A stretch of DNA of 64,000 nt from Comamonadaceae bacterium CG12_big_fil_rev_8_21_14_0_65_59_15 (GTDB lineage: Bacteria; Pseudomonadota; Gammaproteobacteria; Burkholderiales; Burkholderiaceae_C), in NCBI GenBank assembly GCA_002786915.1, contig PCUV01000094.1, positions 30,264 to 94,263 of the forward strand, written 5' to 3'. Below the pieces are notes generated by a model. That model was given only the letters and a program-made list of their open reading frames with translations. It was not told the DNA's origin and ran no database searches. This document shows, piece by piece, positions 45,106-53,981 of the stretch; positions within the stretch are counted from its first letter, which is position 1, and every line of letters starts with the position of its first letter. A program made the translations under genes and the position numbers.

Positions 45106-45545
45106 TGCAGCGCATCCTGACCCTGTGTATCGGCAACATCTGCCGCAGTCCGCTGGCGCAGGCCCTGCTGGCGCGCGAACTGCCGCAGCACACCGTCTGG
45201 TCGGCCGGCTTGGCCGCGCTGGCGGGTCAGCCTGCCGACCCTCTTTCCATAGCGGTTGCAGCCGCCCACGGGCTAGACATCACGGCGCACCGGGCGCAGC
45301 AAGTGACCAGCTTTTTGTGCCAACAAACCGAACTCATCCTGGTCATGGAGCAGTCACACAAAAGCCAACTTGAGCAACAGTTCCCCGCCGTGCGTGGCAA
45401 GGTCTTTACCCTGGGCCAGTTTGGCAAGTTTGACGTGGCCGACCCCTACCAGCAGCCCGTGGACGCGTTTGAGTCAGCCTACGCCGCAATTGCCCAGGGC
45501 GTGGCCGACTGGATACCGCGTATTCGCCAATTGAGCGCTCATTGA
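45105..45545 (+). CDS. Low-molecular-weight protein tyrosine phosphatase (Wzb-like)
   Basis: 146 residues. The catalytic loop is LCIGNICRSP (the CX5R signature) and the general acid lies in VADPY. Wzb-type enzymes remove phosphate from the Wzc-type kinase and so control polysaccharide chain length. The next gene encodes that kinase. Confidence 0.92.
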   Translation: MQRILTLCIGNICRSPLAQALLARELPQHTVWSAGLAALAGQPADPLSIAVAAAHGLDITAHRAQQVTSFLCQQTELILVMEQSHKSQLEQQFPAVRGKVFTLGQFGKFDVADPYQQPVDAFESAYAAIAQGVADWIPRIRQLSAH

Positions 45546-45574
45546 TCCAAACGCTTTCATCATCCGTTTTTTGC

Positions 45575-47842
45575 ATGAACTCTTCTACTCTCGCCCCTGT
45601 TTCGTCCCCCCAAGCACTACAGCCCATGCAGTCGATGCAAGACGACGAAGACAGTATTAATCTGCTCGACCTGTTTGACGTTGTCTTGGATCAACGCTGG
45701 CTCATCGCCGCAGTGACTGCCGTGGTGATCGCCCTGGGCGGTGCCTATGCTTATGTTGCCACCCCCATTTATGAATCCAACACGCTGATCCAGGTAGAGG
45801 ACAGCAAAAGCGGTGCAGGCGGTCTGCTTGGTGACGTCGGTACTTTGTTTGACATCAAATCGCCCGCCACGGCCGAGATCGAAATTTTACGTTCACGCCT
45901 GGTGATTGGCCAAGCGGTGGACAACCTGCAGCTTGACCTGAACATCACACCCAAGTACCTGCCATTGTTTGGTAGATGGTTGGCGCGGCGTGCCACGACG
46001 CCGTCCGAACCGGGTTTCATGGGTCTTGGCGGCTATGTGAGCGGTACGGAGTCGTTGCAAGTCGCCCATCTGGTCGTGCCGCAAGCGCTGGAAGGCGTGC
46101 GCTACTCGGTCATCCTGACAGCACAAGGCTACGACTTGGTTAGCCCTGATGGTGTCAAACTGGGCCAGGGCCGCCCTGGGCAAGCCCTTCTTTTCAAGCA
46201 CGAAGGCGCAACCGGAGACCTGCTGGTTGCGGACGCCATTGGCCAGCCCGGTGCCGAGTTTTACCTGACCAAACTCTCCCGCCTGGGTGTCACAGAAGCG
46301 CTCCAAAAAGACATCACCATTGCCGAGCAAGGCAAGCAGTCGGGTGTTATCCGTGCCAGTCTTGAGGGTGCTGACCCCGCTCGCATTTCCCAGATATTGC
46401 AACAGGTGGGCGCCCTGTATGTACGCCAGAACATTGAGCGCAAGTCGGCGGAGGCCGAAAAATCCATCAATTTCCTCAGCAGCCAATTGCCGCAACTGCG
46501 TAAAGAACTGGAATCTTCAGAGGGAAAATTCAACCAGTTTCGCAACCGAAACGGCGTTTTTGACCTGGGCGGCGAGGCCAAGGTGATGCTTGACCAGTCG
46601 GTCAATCTGCACCTGAAACAACTCGAACTACAGCAAAGGCGCAAAGAGCTTGAATCGCGCTTTACGGCGCAGCACCCCAGCGTGCAGACCCTGGACGCGC
46701 AGCTTAAACAAATCACCACCCAAATTGGCGTCCTGGAAAGCAAGTCCAGAACCTACCCCAATGTCGAGCAAGACATGCTGCGCCTGATGCGGGACGTGAA
46801 GGTCAACAACGAGCTCTACACCACCTTGCTCAACAGCTTTCAGCAGTTGCGACTGGTCAAAGAGGGCAAAGTGGGTAACGTGCGCATTGTTGACGTGGCC
46901 TCTGTACCCGAGCAACCCATCAAACCAAAACGCAGTATGGTGGTTGCGCTGGCCGGTGTGCTCGGCCTGCTCGGCGGCCTGGGGCTCGCGTTCTTGCGCA
47001 ACAGCCTGCACCCTGGCATCAGGAACCCGGACGATATTGAACAGCATCTGGGCTTGCATGTGTTTGCCACCGTACCGCACTCCAAAGACCAGGAAGAGCT
47101 GGCCGCAGAGCACAAAAACCAAACAGGCAGTACACAACTGCTGGCAAACCTGCGCCCGGAAGATCCGGGCATAGAGAGTCTGCGCAGTTTGCGCACCGCG
47201 CTGCAATTTGCCATGCTGGACGCCCCCAACAACCTGGTCCTTATCACCGGCCCCACCCCCAGCATCGGCAAGTCGTTTACCAGCGCCAACTTTGCGGCCG
47301 TGCTTGGCGCCGGCGGCAAGCGTGTGCTGCTGATCGACGCCGACATGCGCAAAGGCCACCTCAACAAGTCATTTGGCCTGGAACGCGGCCATGGCTTGAG
47401 CGAACTCATTGCCGGCAGCCAAACACTGGCCCAGGTACTGCACAAAAATGTGTCGGCCCAAGTGGATATGATCACCACCGGCAGCATGCCACCCAACCCG
47501 GCTGAGCTGCTCATGTCGCCCAACACCGTGGCGCTCCTGCAAACGCTGTCAAGTCAATATGACATCGTGCTGATCGATACCCCCCCCGTGCTGGCCGTGT
47601 CTGACACGCAGGTGCTGGCACCCCAGTGCGGCACCGTGTTCTTGCTGGCCCGCGCCGAGGTGAGTACGCTGGGCGAGTTGCAAGAGTCCGGCAAGCGATT
47701 GAGCCAATCCGGCGTGGCTGTGCGGGGTGTCATTTTTAACGACCTGAACGTGAGCAAGCGACGCTATGGCTACGGCAACGGCTACAAATATAGCCGTTAC
47801 CGCTATACGCAGTACCATTACGGGCAGCCCACGCGCAATTAA
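45575..47842 (+). CDS. Wzc-like polysaccharide co-polymerase and tyrosine autokinase
   Basis: 755 residues. A Wzz domain with membrane helices near 40-65 and about 455-475 encloses a large periplasmic coiled-coil part. The cytoplasmic BY-kinase domain has Walker A GPTPSIGKS (559-567), Walker A' LLIDADMR and Walker B VLIDTPP. The C-terminus is a Tyr-rich tail (GYGNGYKYSRYRYTQYHYG), the autophosphorylation cluster. ATG 45575 is used; a TTG at 45542 overlapping the phosphatase stop is also possible. Confidence 0.92.
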   Translation: MNSSTLAPVSSPQALQPMQSMQDDEDSINLLDLFDVVLDQRWLIAAVTAVVIALGGAYAYVATPIYESNTLIQVEDSKSGAGGLLGDVGTLFDIKSPATAEIEILRSRLVIGQAVDNLQLDLNITPKYLPLFGRWLARRATTPSEPGFMGLGGYVSGTESLQVAHLVVPQALEGVRYSVILTAQGYDLVSPDGVKLGQGRPGQALLFKHEGATGDLLVADAIGQPGAEFYLTKLSRLGVTEALQKDITIAEQGKQSGVIRASLEGADPARISQILQQVGALYVRQNIERKSAEAEKSINFLSSQLPQLRKELESSEGKFNQFRNRNGVFDLGGEAKVMLDQSVNLHLKQLELQQRRKELESRFTAQHPSVQTLDAQLKQITTQIGVLESKSRTYPNVEQDMLRLMRDVKVNNELYTTLLNSFQQLRLVKEGKVGNVRIVDVASVPEQPIKPKRSMVVALAGVLGLLGGLGLAFLRNSLHPGIRNPDDIEQHLGLHVFATVPHSKDQEELAAEHKNQTGSTQLLANLRPEDPGIESLRSLRTALQFAMLDAPNNLVLITGPTPSIGKSFTSANFAAVLGAGGKRVLLIDADMRKGHLNKSFGLERGHGLSELIAGSQTLAQVLHKNVSAQVDMITTGSMPPNPAELLMSPNTVALLQTLSSQYDIVLIDTPPVLAVSDTQVLAPQCGTVFLLARAEVSTLGELQESGKRLSQSGVAVRGVIFNDLNVSKRRYGYGNGYKYSRYRYTQYHYGQPTRN

Positions 47843-47925
47843 AAAAAGCCCGGTTCAGACTCTACCCTTGATAGATAATCGGTGCAGCTGATCAAAAAAA
47901 ATATAAATCGGTCAGCCACTTTGAT

Positions 47926-47930
47926 GGAGG
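47926..47930 (+). promoter_or_regulatory. Shine-Dalgarno that supports the TTG start at 47937
   Basis: ggagg lies six bases upstream of TTG 47937. No ATG or GTG upstream keeps the frame open, so this site decides the start of the WecA-like gene. Confidence 0.65.
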
Positions 47931-47936
47931 TGAGTT

Positions 47937-49040
47937 TTGAGCCTAGTGTTGATCGTTTTTTCTGTTGCGTTCGTGTGCAGTCTGGCGCTGGTTCTGACCA
48001 AAGGCTGGCATGGTCGGTACAGCATGGACAGTTCTTTTGGGGTGCAAAAAATTCATTTGCAAGCCACGCCCCGCATAGGCGGCGTGGCCATTGCGCTGAG
48101 CCTGCTGCTGGGCTGGTGGGTAGCGCCCCCGGCCGTGCAGGCCATCTTGCGTGTGATGCTGCTGGCGGGCATCCCGGCCTTTGCCTGTGGCCTGCTCGAA
48201 GACATTACCAAAAAAGTGAGCGTGCGCAACCGTTTGCTGGCCACCATGTTCAGCGGTGGCGTGGCCTGTTATCTGACCGGTATTGCGATGCAAAACACCG
48301 GTTTTGCACCGCTTGACTGGCTGCTACAGTGGATGACGCTGGCCGTATTGTTTACCGCGTTTGCAGTAGGCGGCATCGCCAATGCCATCAACATCATTGA
48401 CGGTGTTCATGGCCTGGCTGCCGGCGCCGTGGCCATCATGCTGAGTGCTCTGGGGCTGATTGCGTTGAACGTCGGTGACTCGGCCCTGGCAACCGTTTGT
48501 TTTGTGGTAGCCGCCTGTGCGCTGGGTTTTGGCGCTGTCAACTGGCCCCTGGGGAAACTTTTTCTGGGCGATGGAGGTGCCTATCTGCTGGGTTTTATGC
48601 TCGCCTGGCTGGCTGTGCTGCTGCCCATGCGCAACCCGCAACTTAACGCCTGGACCAGTCTTTTGGTGGTGCTGTACCCGGTGTTGGAAGTGATGTTTTC
48701 CGTATTGAGACGCTGGCGCCGCGAAGGCCACAACCCGGGTCAGCCCGATAAGTTGCACATGCACCACCTGATTTATCGGCGCATTGTCAGCACGCTCTGG
48801 AAGGGCTTGCCTGGCGTCCTGAAAAATGGCATGACCAGCCCAATCTGCTGGGTCTTTGTCGCGCTGCCGGCTACTTGGGCAGTGATGTTTGCACAAAACA
48901 CGGCCATGCTGGCAGGAGCTGCGGTGGTGTTTGCTTTGGCCTATTCGTCGTTGTACGCCCGCTTGACCCAGTTTGCCTGGTGCTTTAGCGCACTGACGCT
49001 ACAGCGTAGTGCTGACAAACCGTCAACCAGCCACGCGTGA
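47937..49040 (+). CDS. WecA/MraY-family undecaprenyl-phosphate sugar-1-phosphate transferase
   Basis: 367 residues with about ten hydrophobic segments. The family motifs appear in order: KIHLQATPRIGGVAI, NAINIIDGVHGLAAG, FLGDGGAYLLGF and KLHMHHL. The enzyme attaches the first sugar phosphate to the lipid carrier for polysaccharide assembly. The start is TTG 47937, supported by GGAGG six bases upstream. Sugar specificity cannot be told. Confidence 0.9.
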   Translation: MSLVLIVFSVAFVCSLALVLTKGWHGRYSMDSSFGVQKIHLQATPRIGGVAIALSLLLGWWVAPPAVQAILRVMLLAGIPAFACGLLEDITKKVSVRNRLLATMFSGGVACYLTGIAMQNTGFAPLDWLLQWMTLAVLFTAFAVGGIANAINIIDGVHGLAAGAVAIMLSALGLIALNVGDSALATVCFVVAACALGFGAVNWPLGKLFLGDGGAYLLGFMLAWLAVLLPMRNPQLNAWTSLLVVLYPVLEVMFSVLRRWRREGHNPGQPDKLHMHHLIYRRIVSTLWKGLPGVLKNGMTSPICWVFVALPATWAVMFAQNTAMLAGAAVVFALAYSSLYARLTQFAWCFSALTLQRSADKPSTSHA

Positions 49041-49574
49041 ATGACAGCCTGCGGTGAGCCAGTTGGGCCCGCGACAGCGCCCCTGCACTGGTATCTGATC
49101 CACACCAAGCCGCGCCAGGAAACATTGGCGTTGGAAAACCTCGTACGACAAAACTTTAAGTGTTACCTGCCTCTGCTCAAACTGCAAAAAATTCGCCAAC
49201 GCAAAACCGTCTGGGTCACCGAGCCGATGTTTGCACGCTATTTGTTCATTCAACTCGACGCCCGTGACTTTGGCCAAAACTGGGCACCGATCCGATCCAC
49301 GCTGGGCGTGCACCAGATGGTGCGGTTTGGTGGACAGCCAACCAAGGTGGATAACGACCTGATTGAACTGATCCGTGCGCGTGAACAGGGCAGCCCGGCA
49401 CAAACCCTCTTCACGGCAGAGCAAAAAGTCATCGTCACTGACGGCCCGTTTGCAGGGCTTGAAGCCATTTACCAAACCACCGATGCCCAGAGCCGATCCA
49501 TGATTTTGCTCAACATCCTGAGCAAGCCGGTCGCCCTGCATATTGACACCGCCAGCCTGCGCCGGGCAGACTGA
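49041..49574 (+). CDS. NusG-family transcription antiterminator (RfaH-like)
   Basis: 177 residues. The NusG N-terminal domain has HWYLIHTKPRQETLALENL and FARYLFIQLD. The C-terminal KOW-like part has VIVTDGPFAGLEAIY. RfaH-type factors bind paused RNA polymerase and let it read through long surface-polysaccharide operons. The gene starts immediately after the WecA-like stop. Placement last in an export cluster with no downstream glycosyltransferases is odd. It may act on clusters elsewhere in the genome. Confidence 0.85.
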   Translation: MTACGEPVGPATAPLHWYLIHTKPRQETLALENLVRQNFKCYLPLLKLQKIRQRKTVWVTEPMFARYLFIQLDARDFGQNWAPIRSTLGVHQMVRFGGQPTKVDNDLIELIRAREQGSPAQTLFTAEQKVIVTDGPFAGLEAIYQTTDAQSRSMILLNILSKPVALHIDTASLRRAD

Positions 49575-49728
49575 CAGCTTAACTTTCCATCCAACCGACC
49601 CAAGTAAAAAGCAAAAAAACAAACCAGATTTTGCACTGTTGTTTATTTGCCGAGCGGGTTAAAGCATGGGTAGAAATTCACGACACAAAAAAACAGCAAG
49701 TAAATCAATCACTTGGGGCTGCATTTGG

Positions 49729-49818
49729 CGGAAACGGAGGGATTCGAACCCTCGATGAGGCTCTACACCCCATACTCCCTTAGCAGGGGAGCACCTTCGG
49801 CCACTCGGTCACGTTTCC
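49729..49818 (-). tRNA. tRNA-Ser (anticodon GCT)
   Basis: 90 bases. The acceptor stem GGAAACG pairs with CGTTTCC. The T loop is GGTTCGAATCC. The anticodon stem CTCCC / GGGAG encloses CTGCTAA, giving anticodon GCT. The long variable arm is typical for serine. CCA is not encoded. It lies 44 bases downstream of lysC on the same strand. Confidence 0.97.
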
Positions 49819-49836
49819 TGAAAAATCAGAGCCGCG

Positions 49837-49866
49837 ATTATGTCACGACTCAGGCAGGTTTTTCAG
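49837..49866 (-). promoter_or_regulatory. Candidate promoter for tRNA-Ser
   Basis: On the minus strand, CTGAAA at 49866-49861 is followed by an 18-base spacer and CATAAT at 49842-49837. The -10 is good and the -35 weak. It overlaps the last codon region of lysC. Confidence 0.35.
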
Positions 49867-51131
49867 GCGGCTGCCTGCTCCAGCTTGAAGGCTTTGTGCA
49901 GCGCCTTCACGGCCAGTTCCATGTATTTCTCATCAATCACCACCGAGGTCTTGATTTCGCTGGTGGAAATCATCTGGATGTTGATGCCCTCTTCGCTGAG
50001 CACACGGAACATGGTGCTGGCCACACCCACGTGGCTGCGCATGCCGATGCCGACGATCGATACCTTACAAATCTTGGTGTCGCCCACCACCTCTTGTGCG
50101 CCCAGCTTGGGTAGCACCTGGGTCTTGAGCAAATCCATGGTCTTGGCGTAGTCACCGTGGTTGACGGTAAAGCTGAAGTCGGTGCTACCGCCCTTGCTGA
50201 TGTTCTGGATGATCATGTCCACTTCGACATTGGCGTCGGCCACGGCGCCCAGAATCTGGTACGCAATACCGGGCTTGTCGGGCACGCCCAGCACTGAAAT
50301 TTTGGTCTCGTCGCGGCTGAACGCGATGCCTGAAACGATGGCTTGCTCCATGTTTTCGTCTTCCTCAAAAGTGATCAGGGTGCCAGACTTGGCCTCTTCA
50401 TTGATGTCAATGTCCCACGGCGTGAAGCTAGAAAGCACACGCAGCTTGACCTTGTACTTACCAGCAAATTCAACCGAACGGATTTGCAGCACCTTGGAGC
50501 CCATGGAGGCCATTTCCAGCATTTCTTCAAAGCTGACGGTGGATAGGCGCCGAGCCTCGGGTACGATGCGCGGGTCGGTGGTATAGACCCCATCGACGTC
50601 GGTGTAGATCAGGCATTCGTCGGCCTTCATGGCTGCGGCCACCGCCACCGCCGAGGTGTCGGAGCCACCGCGCCCGAGCGTGGTGATGTGACCCTGGTCG
50701 TCAATGCCCTGAAAACCGGTCACGATCACCACCTTGCCCAGCGCCAGGTCGCCGCGCACGCGCGCGTCGTCAATGGATTCAATGCGCGCCTTGGTGTAGG
50801 CGCTGTCGGTGCGGATCGGTACTTGCCAGCCGGTGTAGCTGACAGCCTCCAGACCCAGCGCCTGCAAGGCAATGGCCAGTAGCGCGCTGGAGGCCTGCTC
50901 ACCAGTGGCTGCGAGCATGTCCAGTTCCCGGTAATACGCATCGGTTGGCTGACCCGGCGCCAGCTCTTTGGCCAGCGCCAGCAGGCGGTTGGTTTCACCG
51001 CTCATGGCGCTGGGCACCACCACCATCTGGTGGCCGGCACGCGCCCATTTGGCCACGCGCTTGGCGACATTGCTGATGCGCTCGGTCGAGCCCATCGACG
51101 TGCCGCCGTATTTATGAACAATCAGGGACAT
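49863..51131 (-). CDS. lysC: Aspartate kinase LysC
   Basis: 422 residues, the normal length for the ab-type aspartokinase. The kinase domain starts VHKYGGTSMGS and has TDVDGVYTTDPR. Two ACT domains at the C-terminus (about 265-420, ISVLGVPDKPG and VSIVGIGMRSHVGVA) form the allosteric site for lysine and threonine. The enzyme phosphorylates aspartate in the Lys/Thr/Met pathway. tRNA-Ser follows downstream on the same strand. Confidence 0.97.
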   Translation of the reverse strand: MSLIVHKYGGTSMGSTERISNVAKRVAKWARAGHQMVVVPSAMSGETNRLLALAKELAPGQPTDAYYRELDMLAATGEQASSALLAIALQALGLEAVSYTGWQVPIRTDSAYTKARIESIDDARVRGDLALGKVVIVTGFQGIDDQGHITTLGRGGSDTSAVAVAAAMKADECLIYTDVDGVYTTDPRIVPEARRLSTVSFEEMLEMASMGSKVLQIRSVEFAGKYKVKLRVLSSFTPWDIDINEEAKSGTLITFEEDENMEQAIVSGIAFSRDETKISVLGVPDKPGIAYQILGAVADANVEVDMIIQNISKGGSTDFSFTVNHGDYAKTMDLLKTQVLPKLGAQEVVGDTKICKVSIVGIGMRSHVGVASTMFRVLSEEGINIQMISTSEIKTSVVIDEKYMELAVKALHKAFKLEQAAA

Positions 51132-51182
51132 AAAAAGAGAGAGGTAAGACGTTTAAGAGGCCAGGGACATTCTTGGAAATCC

Positions 51183-52133
51183 CTAGGGATTGTACCAATG
51201 CAGGCAGTCGCCTCGGCGTTCGCAAAAACCGTTGGCAACCTTCAGATGCAGCGCATGGCCGCGTGTGCTGCAAGCGTCAATCTGACGCATCAACTCGTCG
51301 AGTTGCGCGCGGGTGGGGGCCACCTGAAAGCGACTGCGCAACCAGTGCCGCAACAGATTGGCCAGCCGCGGCCGACTTAGCACCTGTAGGGCGCGGATCA
51401 GCGGTGGGGCACCCACCTGCTGCAAATCCTGCGCCGCCACTTCGTCTAGCAACGCCTGCGCCTGCGCCGCGTGCGCTGCACTGCGCGCAAAGGTATCAAG
51501 CGCCTGGGGGAAGCCTTCGACCAGCACCGGCATCACGCGCGCGCGGATGCGGTTGCGCGTGAAGCGCTTGTCGCTGTTGCTGGGGTCATCCACCCAGTCC
51601 ACGCCTTGCGCAACCAGCCATTGGCGAATATCGGAACCGCTGACCTGCAACAACGGCCGGTGGTAATCGATGCCACCACGACGCCAATAAGCTGGCATGG
51701 CACTCAGGCCAGGCAACCCGGCGCCACGGCTCAATGCCAACAGCATGGTTTCCACCTGGTCGTCAGCATGCTGCGCAATCGCGATGGACTGAAAGCCATG
51801 TTGCCCGCCGTTTGATTGGGCCAGCGTCTCAAAAGCCTGATAGCGTGCACGACGTGCTGCGTCTTCCGGGCTCTGCCCCAACGCGTGGTGCGCATCCACC
51901 CGCTGCACTGAAAGCGGCACCGACAACGCATCACACACTCGTTGGCAATGGCGCGCAAAATCATCGGCGGCTTCCTGCAAGCCATGATGCACGTGGATGG
52001 CGCTGACCTGCCCCGGCAACTTTTGCACACACGCCAGTAGCAGCGCGGTGGAATCCGCGCCGCCGCTGAACGCCACTGCCAGCGGCAAGGCGGGCTCAAA
52101 TGCCGCCACGGCCTGAGAAAAAGGCTGTGTCAC
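51183..52133 (-). CDS. tilS: tRNA(Ile)-lysidine synthase TilS
   Basis: 316 residues. The PP-loop ATP pyrophosphatase motif is AFSGGADSTALLL. The enzyme converts C34 of the AUA-reading tRNA-Ile to lysidine, which is essential for decoding. It starts at GTG 52133. It is shorter than the E. coli protein because the C-terminal regions are reduced, as often in betaproteobacteria. It is in line with lysC and accA. Confidence 0.93.
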   Translation of the reverse strand: MTQPFSQAVAAFEPALPLAVAFSGGADSTALLLACVQKLPGQVSAIHVHHGLQEAADDFARHCQRVCDALSVPLSVQRVDAHHALGQSPEDAARRARYQAFETLAQSNGGQHGFQSIAIAQHADDQVETMLLALSRGAGLPGLSAMPAYWRRGGIDYHRPLLQVSGSDIRQWLVAQGVDWVDDPSNSDKRFTRNRIRARVMPVLVEGFPQALDTFARSAAHAAQAQALLDEVAAQDLQQVGAPPLIRALQVLSRPRLANLLRHWLRSRFQVAPTRAQLDELMRQIDACSTRGHALHLKVANGFCERRGDCLHWYNP

Positions 52134-52155
52134 GACGCCGCCGCAGTTTCAAGAA

Positions 52156-52193
52156 AAATAATTGGAATCTGACCCCAATTATTCCAATTATTT
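52156..52193 (-). terminator. AT-rich hairpin after accA, terminator-like
   Basis: Read on the minus strand, aataattgg and ccaattatt form a 9-bp stem, followed by ttttt. A further ccaattattt overlaps the accA stop and could pair with the same arm. The hairpin also contains ggggtcagatt, a string that in my recollection recurs in betaproteobacterial intergenic repeats. That link needs a genome search. Confidence 0.5.
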
Positions 52194-53162
52194 GACGGCT
52201 TTGGTATCGGTGAAGCGGCCGTAGCTTTGCAGACGCTCAAAGCGGCGTTCGAGCAGCTCTTTCACCTTCAGGTCGCTCACCTGGCGGAAGGCATCGTTAA
52301 GCGCGCGCTTGAGGAAAGTGGCCATCTGCTTGGGGTCGCGGTGCGCGCCGCCCACCGGCTCGTTGACGATCTTGTCGATCACGCCCAGCGCCTTCAGGCG
52401 GTGCGCGGTGATGCCCAATGCGTCGGCAGCTTCCTGCGCTTTGTCGGAGGTTTTCCAGAGAATCGAGGCGCAACCTTCGGGGCTGATCACCGAGTAAATC
52501 GAATACTGCAGCATCAGCAGCTGATCGCCCACCGAAATCGCCAGTGCGCCACCCGAGCCGCCTTCACCAATGATAGTGACAATGATCGGCACTTCGAGCT
52601 GCGCCATCTCGAAAATATTGCGCCCAATGGCTTCTGCCTGACCGCGCTCTTCGGCGTCGATACCCGGGTAAGCACCGGGTGTGTCAACAAAAGTAAACAC
52701 CGGAAGCTTGAATTTTTCAGCGGTCTTCATCAGGCGCAGCGCCTTGCGGTAACCCTCGGGCTTGCTCATGCCGAAGTTGCGCAGGCCGCGCTCTTTGGTG
52801 TCGCGCCCTTTTTGCTGACCAATCACCATGCACGGCGTGCCGTTGAAGCGCGCCAATCCGCCGATGATGCTCAGGTCGTCGGCAAAATGCCGGTCACCGT
52901 GCAGTTCAACAAAGTGGGTAAAAATTTCGTTGACGTAGTCCAGCGTGTAGGGACGTTCGGCATGGCGCGCAATCTTGGTGATTTGCCACGGTGTCAGGTC
53001 ACTGTAGATGTCTTTGGTGAGCTGCTGGCTTTTTTTGGCCAACTGATTGATTTCGGCCGAGATATCCACTGCCGATTCGGTCTGCACATAGCGCAGTTCT
53101 TCAATCTTGTTTTCCAGCTCGGCAATCGGGGTTTCAAAGTCGAGAAAGGTTTTCTTGGCCAT
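52188..53162 (-). CDS. accA: Acetyl-CoA carboxylase carboxyltransferase subunit alpha
   Basis: 324 residues. The N-terminus has [15 protein letters not shown] and the core has [29 protein letters not shown] and [11 protein letters not shown], which carry the carboxyltransferase pocket. With AccD it transfers CO2 from carboxybiotin to acetyl-CoA in fatty acid synthesis. ATG 53162 has caggagc upstream. Confidence 0.97.
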   Translation of the reverse strand: MAKKTFLDFETPIAELENKIEELRYVQTESAVDISAEINQLAKKSQQLTKDIYSDLTPWQITKIARHAERPYTLDYVNEIFTHFVELHGDRHFADDLSIIGGLARFNGTPCMVIGQQKGRDTKERGLRNFGMSKPEGYRKALRLMKTAEKFKLPVFTFVDTPGAYPGIDAEERGQAEAIGRNIFEMAQLEVPIIVTIIGEGGSGGALAISVGDQLLMLQYSIYSVISPEGCASILWKTSDKAQEAADALGITAHRLKALGVIDKIVNEPVGGAHRDPKQMATFLKRALNDAFRQVSDLKVKELLERRFERLQSYGRFTDTKAVK

Positions 53163-53174
53163 CAGGGCTCCTGT

Positions 53175-53292
53175 TTAACGTGAAAAACGCCGCACTTCGC
53201 CATTGACGCCTGCGCGGGAATGACTGGAATGCGCGCGGTAATCACGGGTCAATTTCATCATTGGGGGCGGCTGCGCCGACACGGCAGTTAGT
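53175..53292. repeat. Dispersed non-coding repeat, copy B
   Basis: Same block order as copy A at 12131-12225: ttaac-tgaaaaacgccg-cttcg-catt, then gcgggaatgac, then aatttcatcattggg and ggcggctg. It carries about 20 extra bases (tggaatgcgcgcggtaatcac) and a mutated left hairpin arm. It lies between accA and the alkA-like gene, with its end overlapping the last codons of the latter. Confidence 0.65.
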
Positions 53293-53950
53293 AAGCCACC
53301 GGTAGCGGGTCCAACGAGCGCCAAATATACCAAGTCGCAACGGTACGGTAAGGATCCCAAGCCTGCGCCACCTCGCGTGCGTCGCTACGGCTGACCACGT
53401 CGCCCGAAAAATAGCACTGGCTGATGCCGTTGATCAGGCCCACATCGTCCAGCGGCAGCACGTTGGGGCGCATCAGGTGAAAAATCAAAAACATCTCGGC
53501 GGTCCAGCGGCCAATACCGCGGATCGCCACCAGTTCGGCAATGATCGCCTCGTCATCCATGCGCGACCAGTCGTCCACATGCACGCGCGCGCCATCAAAA
53601 TGCAGCGCCAGGTCCACCAGGTATTCCACCTTGCGCGCGCTCAAGCCCGCAGCGCGCATGTCGTCAATTTTCAGGCGCAACACCTGCTGGGGTGTCAGCG
53701 CCTGCGGCAATCTGGCAAAGCGGTCCCAGATGGTTTGCGCCGCCTTGACGGAAATCTGTTGCCCCACCACGCTGCGCGCCAGCGTTACAAACGCGTCACC
53801 ACGGCTTTGCAGGCACGCTGCGCCAAAGCGCGGAATCAAGCGCTTCATGACACGGTCTTTCTTCATCAGGTGCTTGCACGCGTCCGTCCAATAGGCTGGT
53901 GCTGTCAGCAAAGGCGCTGCACTTTCAGTAGCTTTAAGCGCTTGATTCAT
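53288..53950 (-). CDS. DNA-3-methyladenine glycosylase II (AlkA/HhH-GPD family)
   Basis: 220 residues. The helix-hairpin-helix is LVAIRGIGRWTAEMFLIF and the catalytic Asp lies in LPLDDVGL. The enzyme excises alkylated bases in base excision repair. The start ATG 53950 follows a reading frame that stays open to 54112 but lacks family similarity upstream. The 31-base gap to cysS suggests one operon. Confidence 0.88.
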   Translation of the reverse strand: MNQALKATESAAPLLTAPAYWTDACKHLMKKDRVMKRLIPRFGAACLQSRGDAFVTLARSVVGQQISVKAAQTIWDRFARLPQALTPQQVLRLKIDDMRAAGLSARKVEYLVDLALHFDGARVHVDDWSRMDDEAIIAELVAIRGIGRWTAEMFLIFHLMRPNVLPLDDVGLINGISQCYFSGDVVSRSDAREVAQAWDPYRTVATWYIWRSLDPLPVAY

Positions 53951-53981
53951 AAGGGCTGCAAGCCAATTTGATATAAAACGT

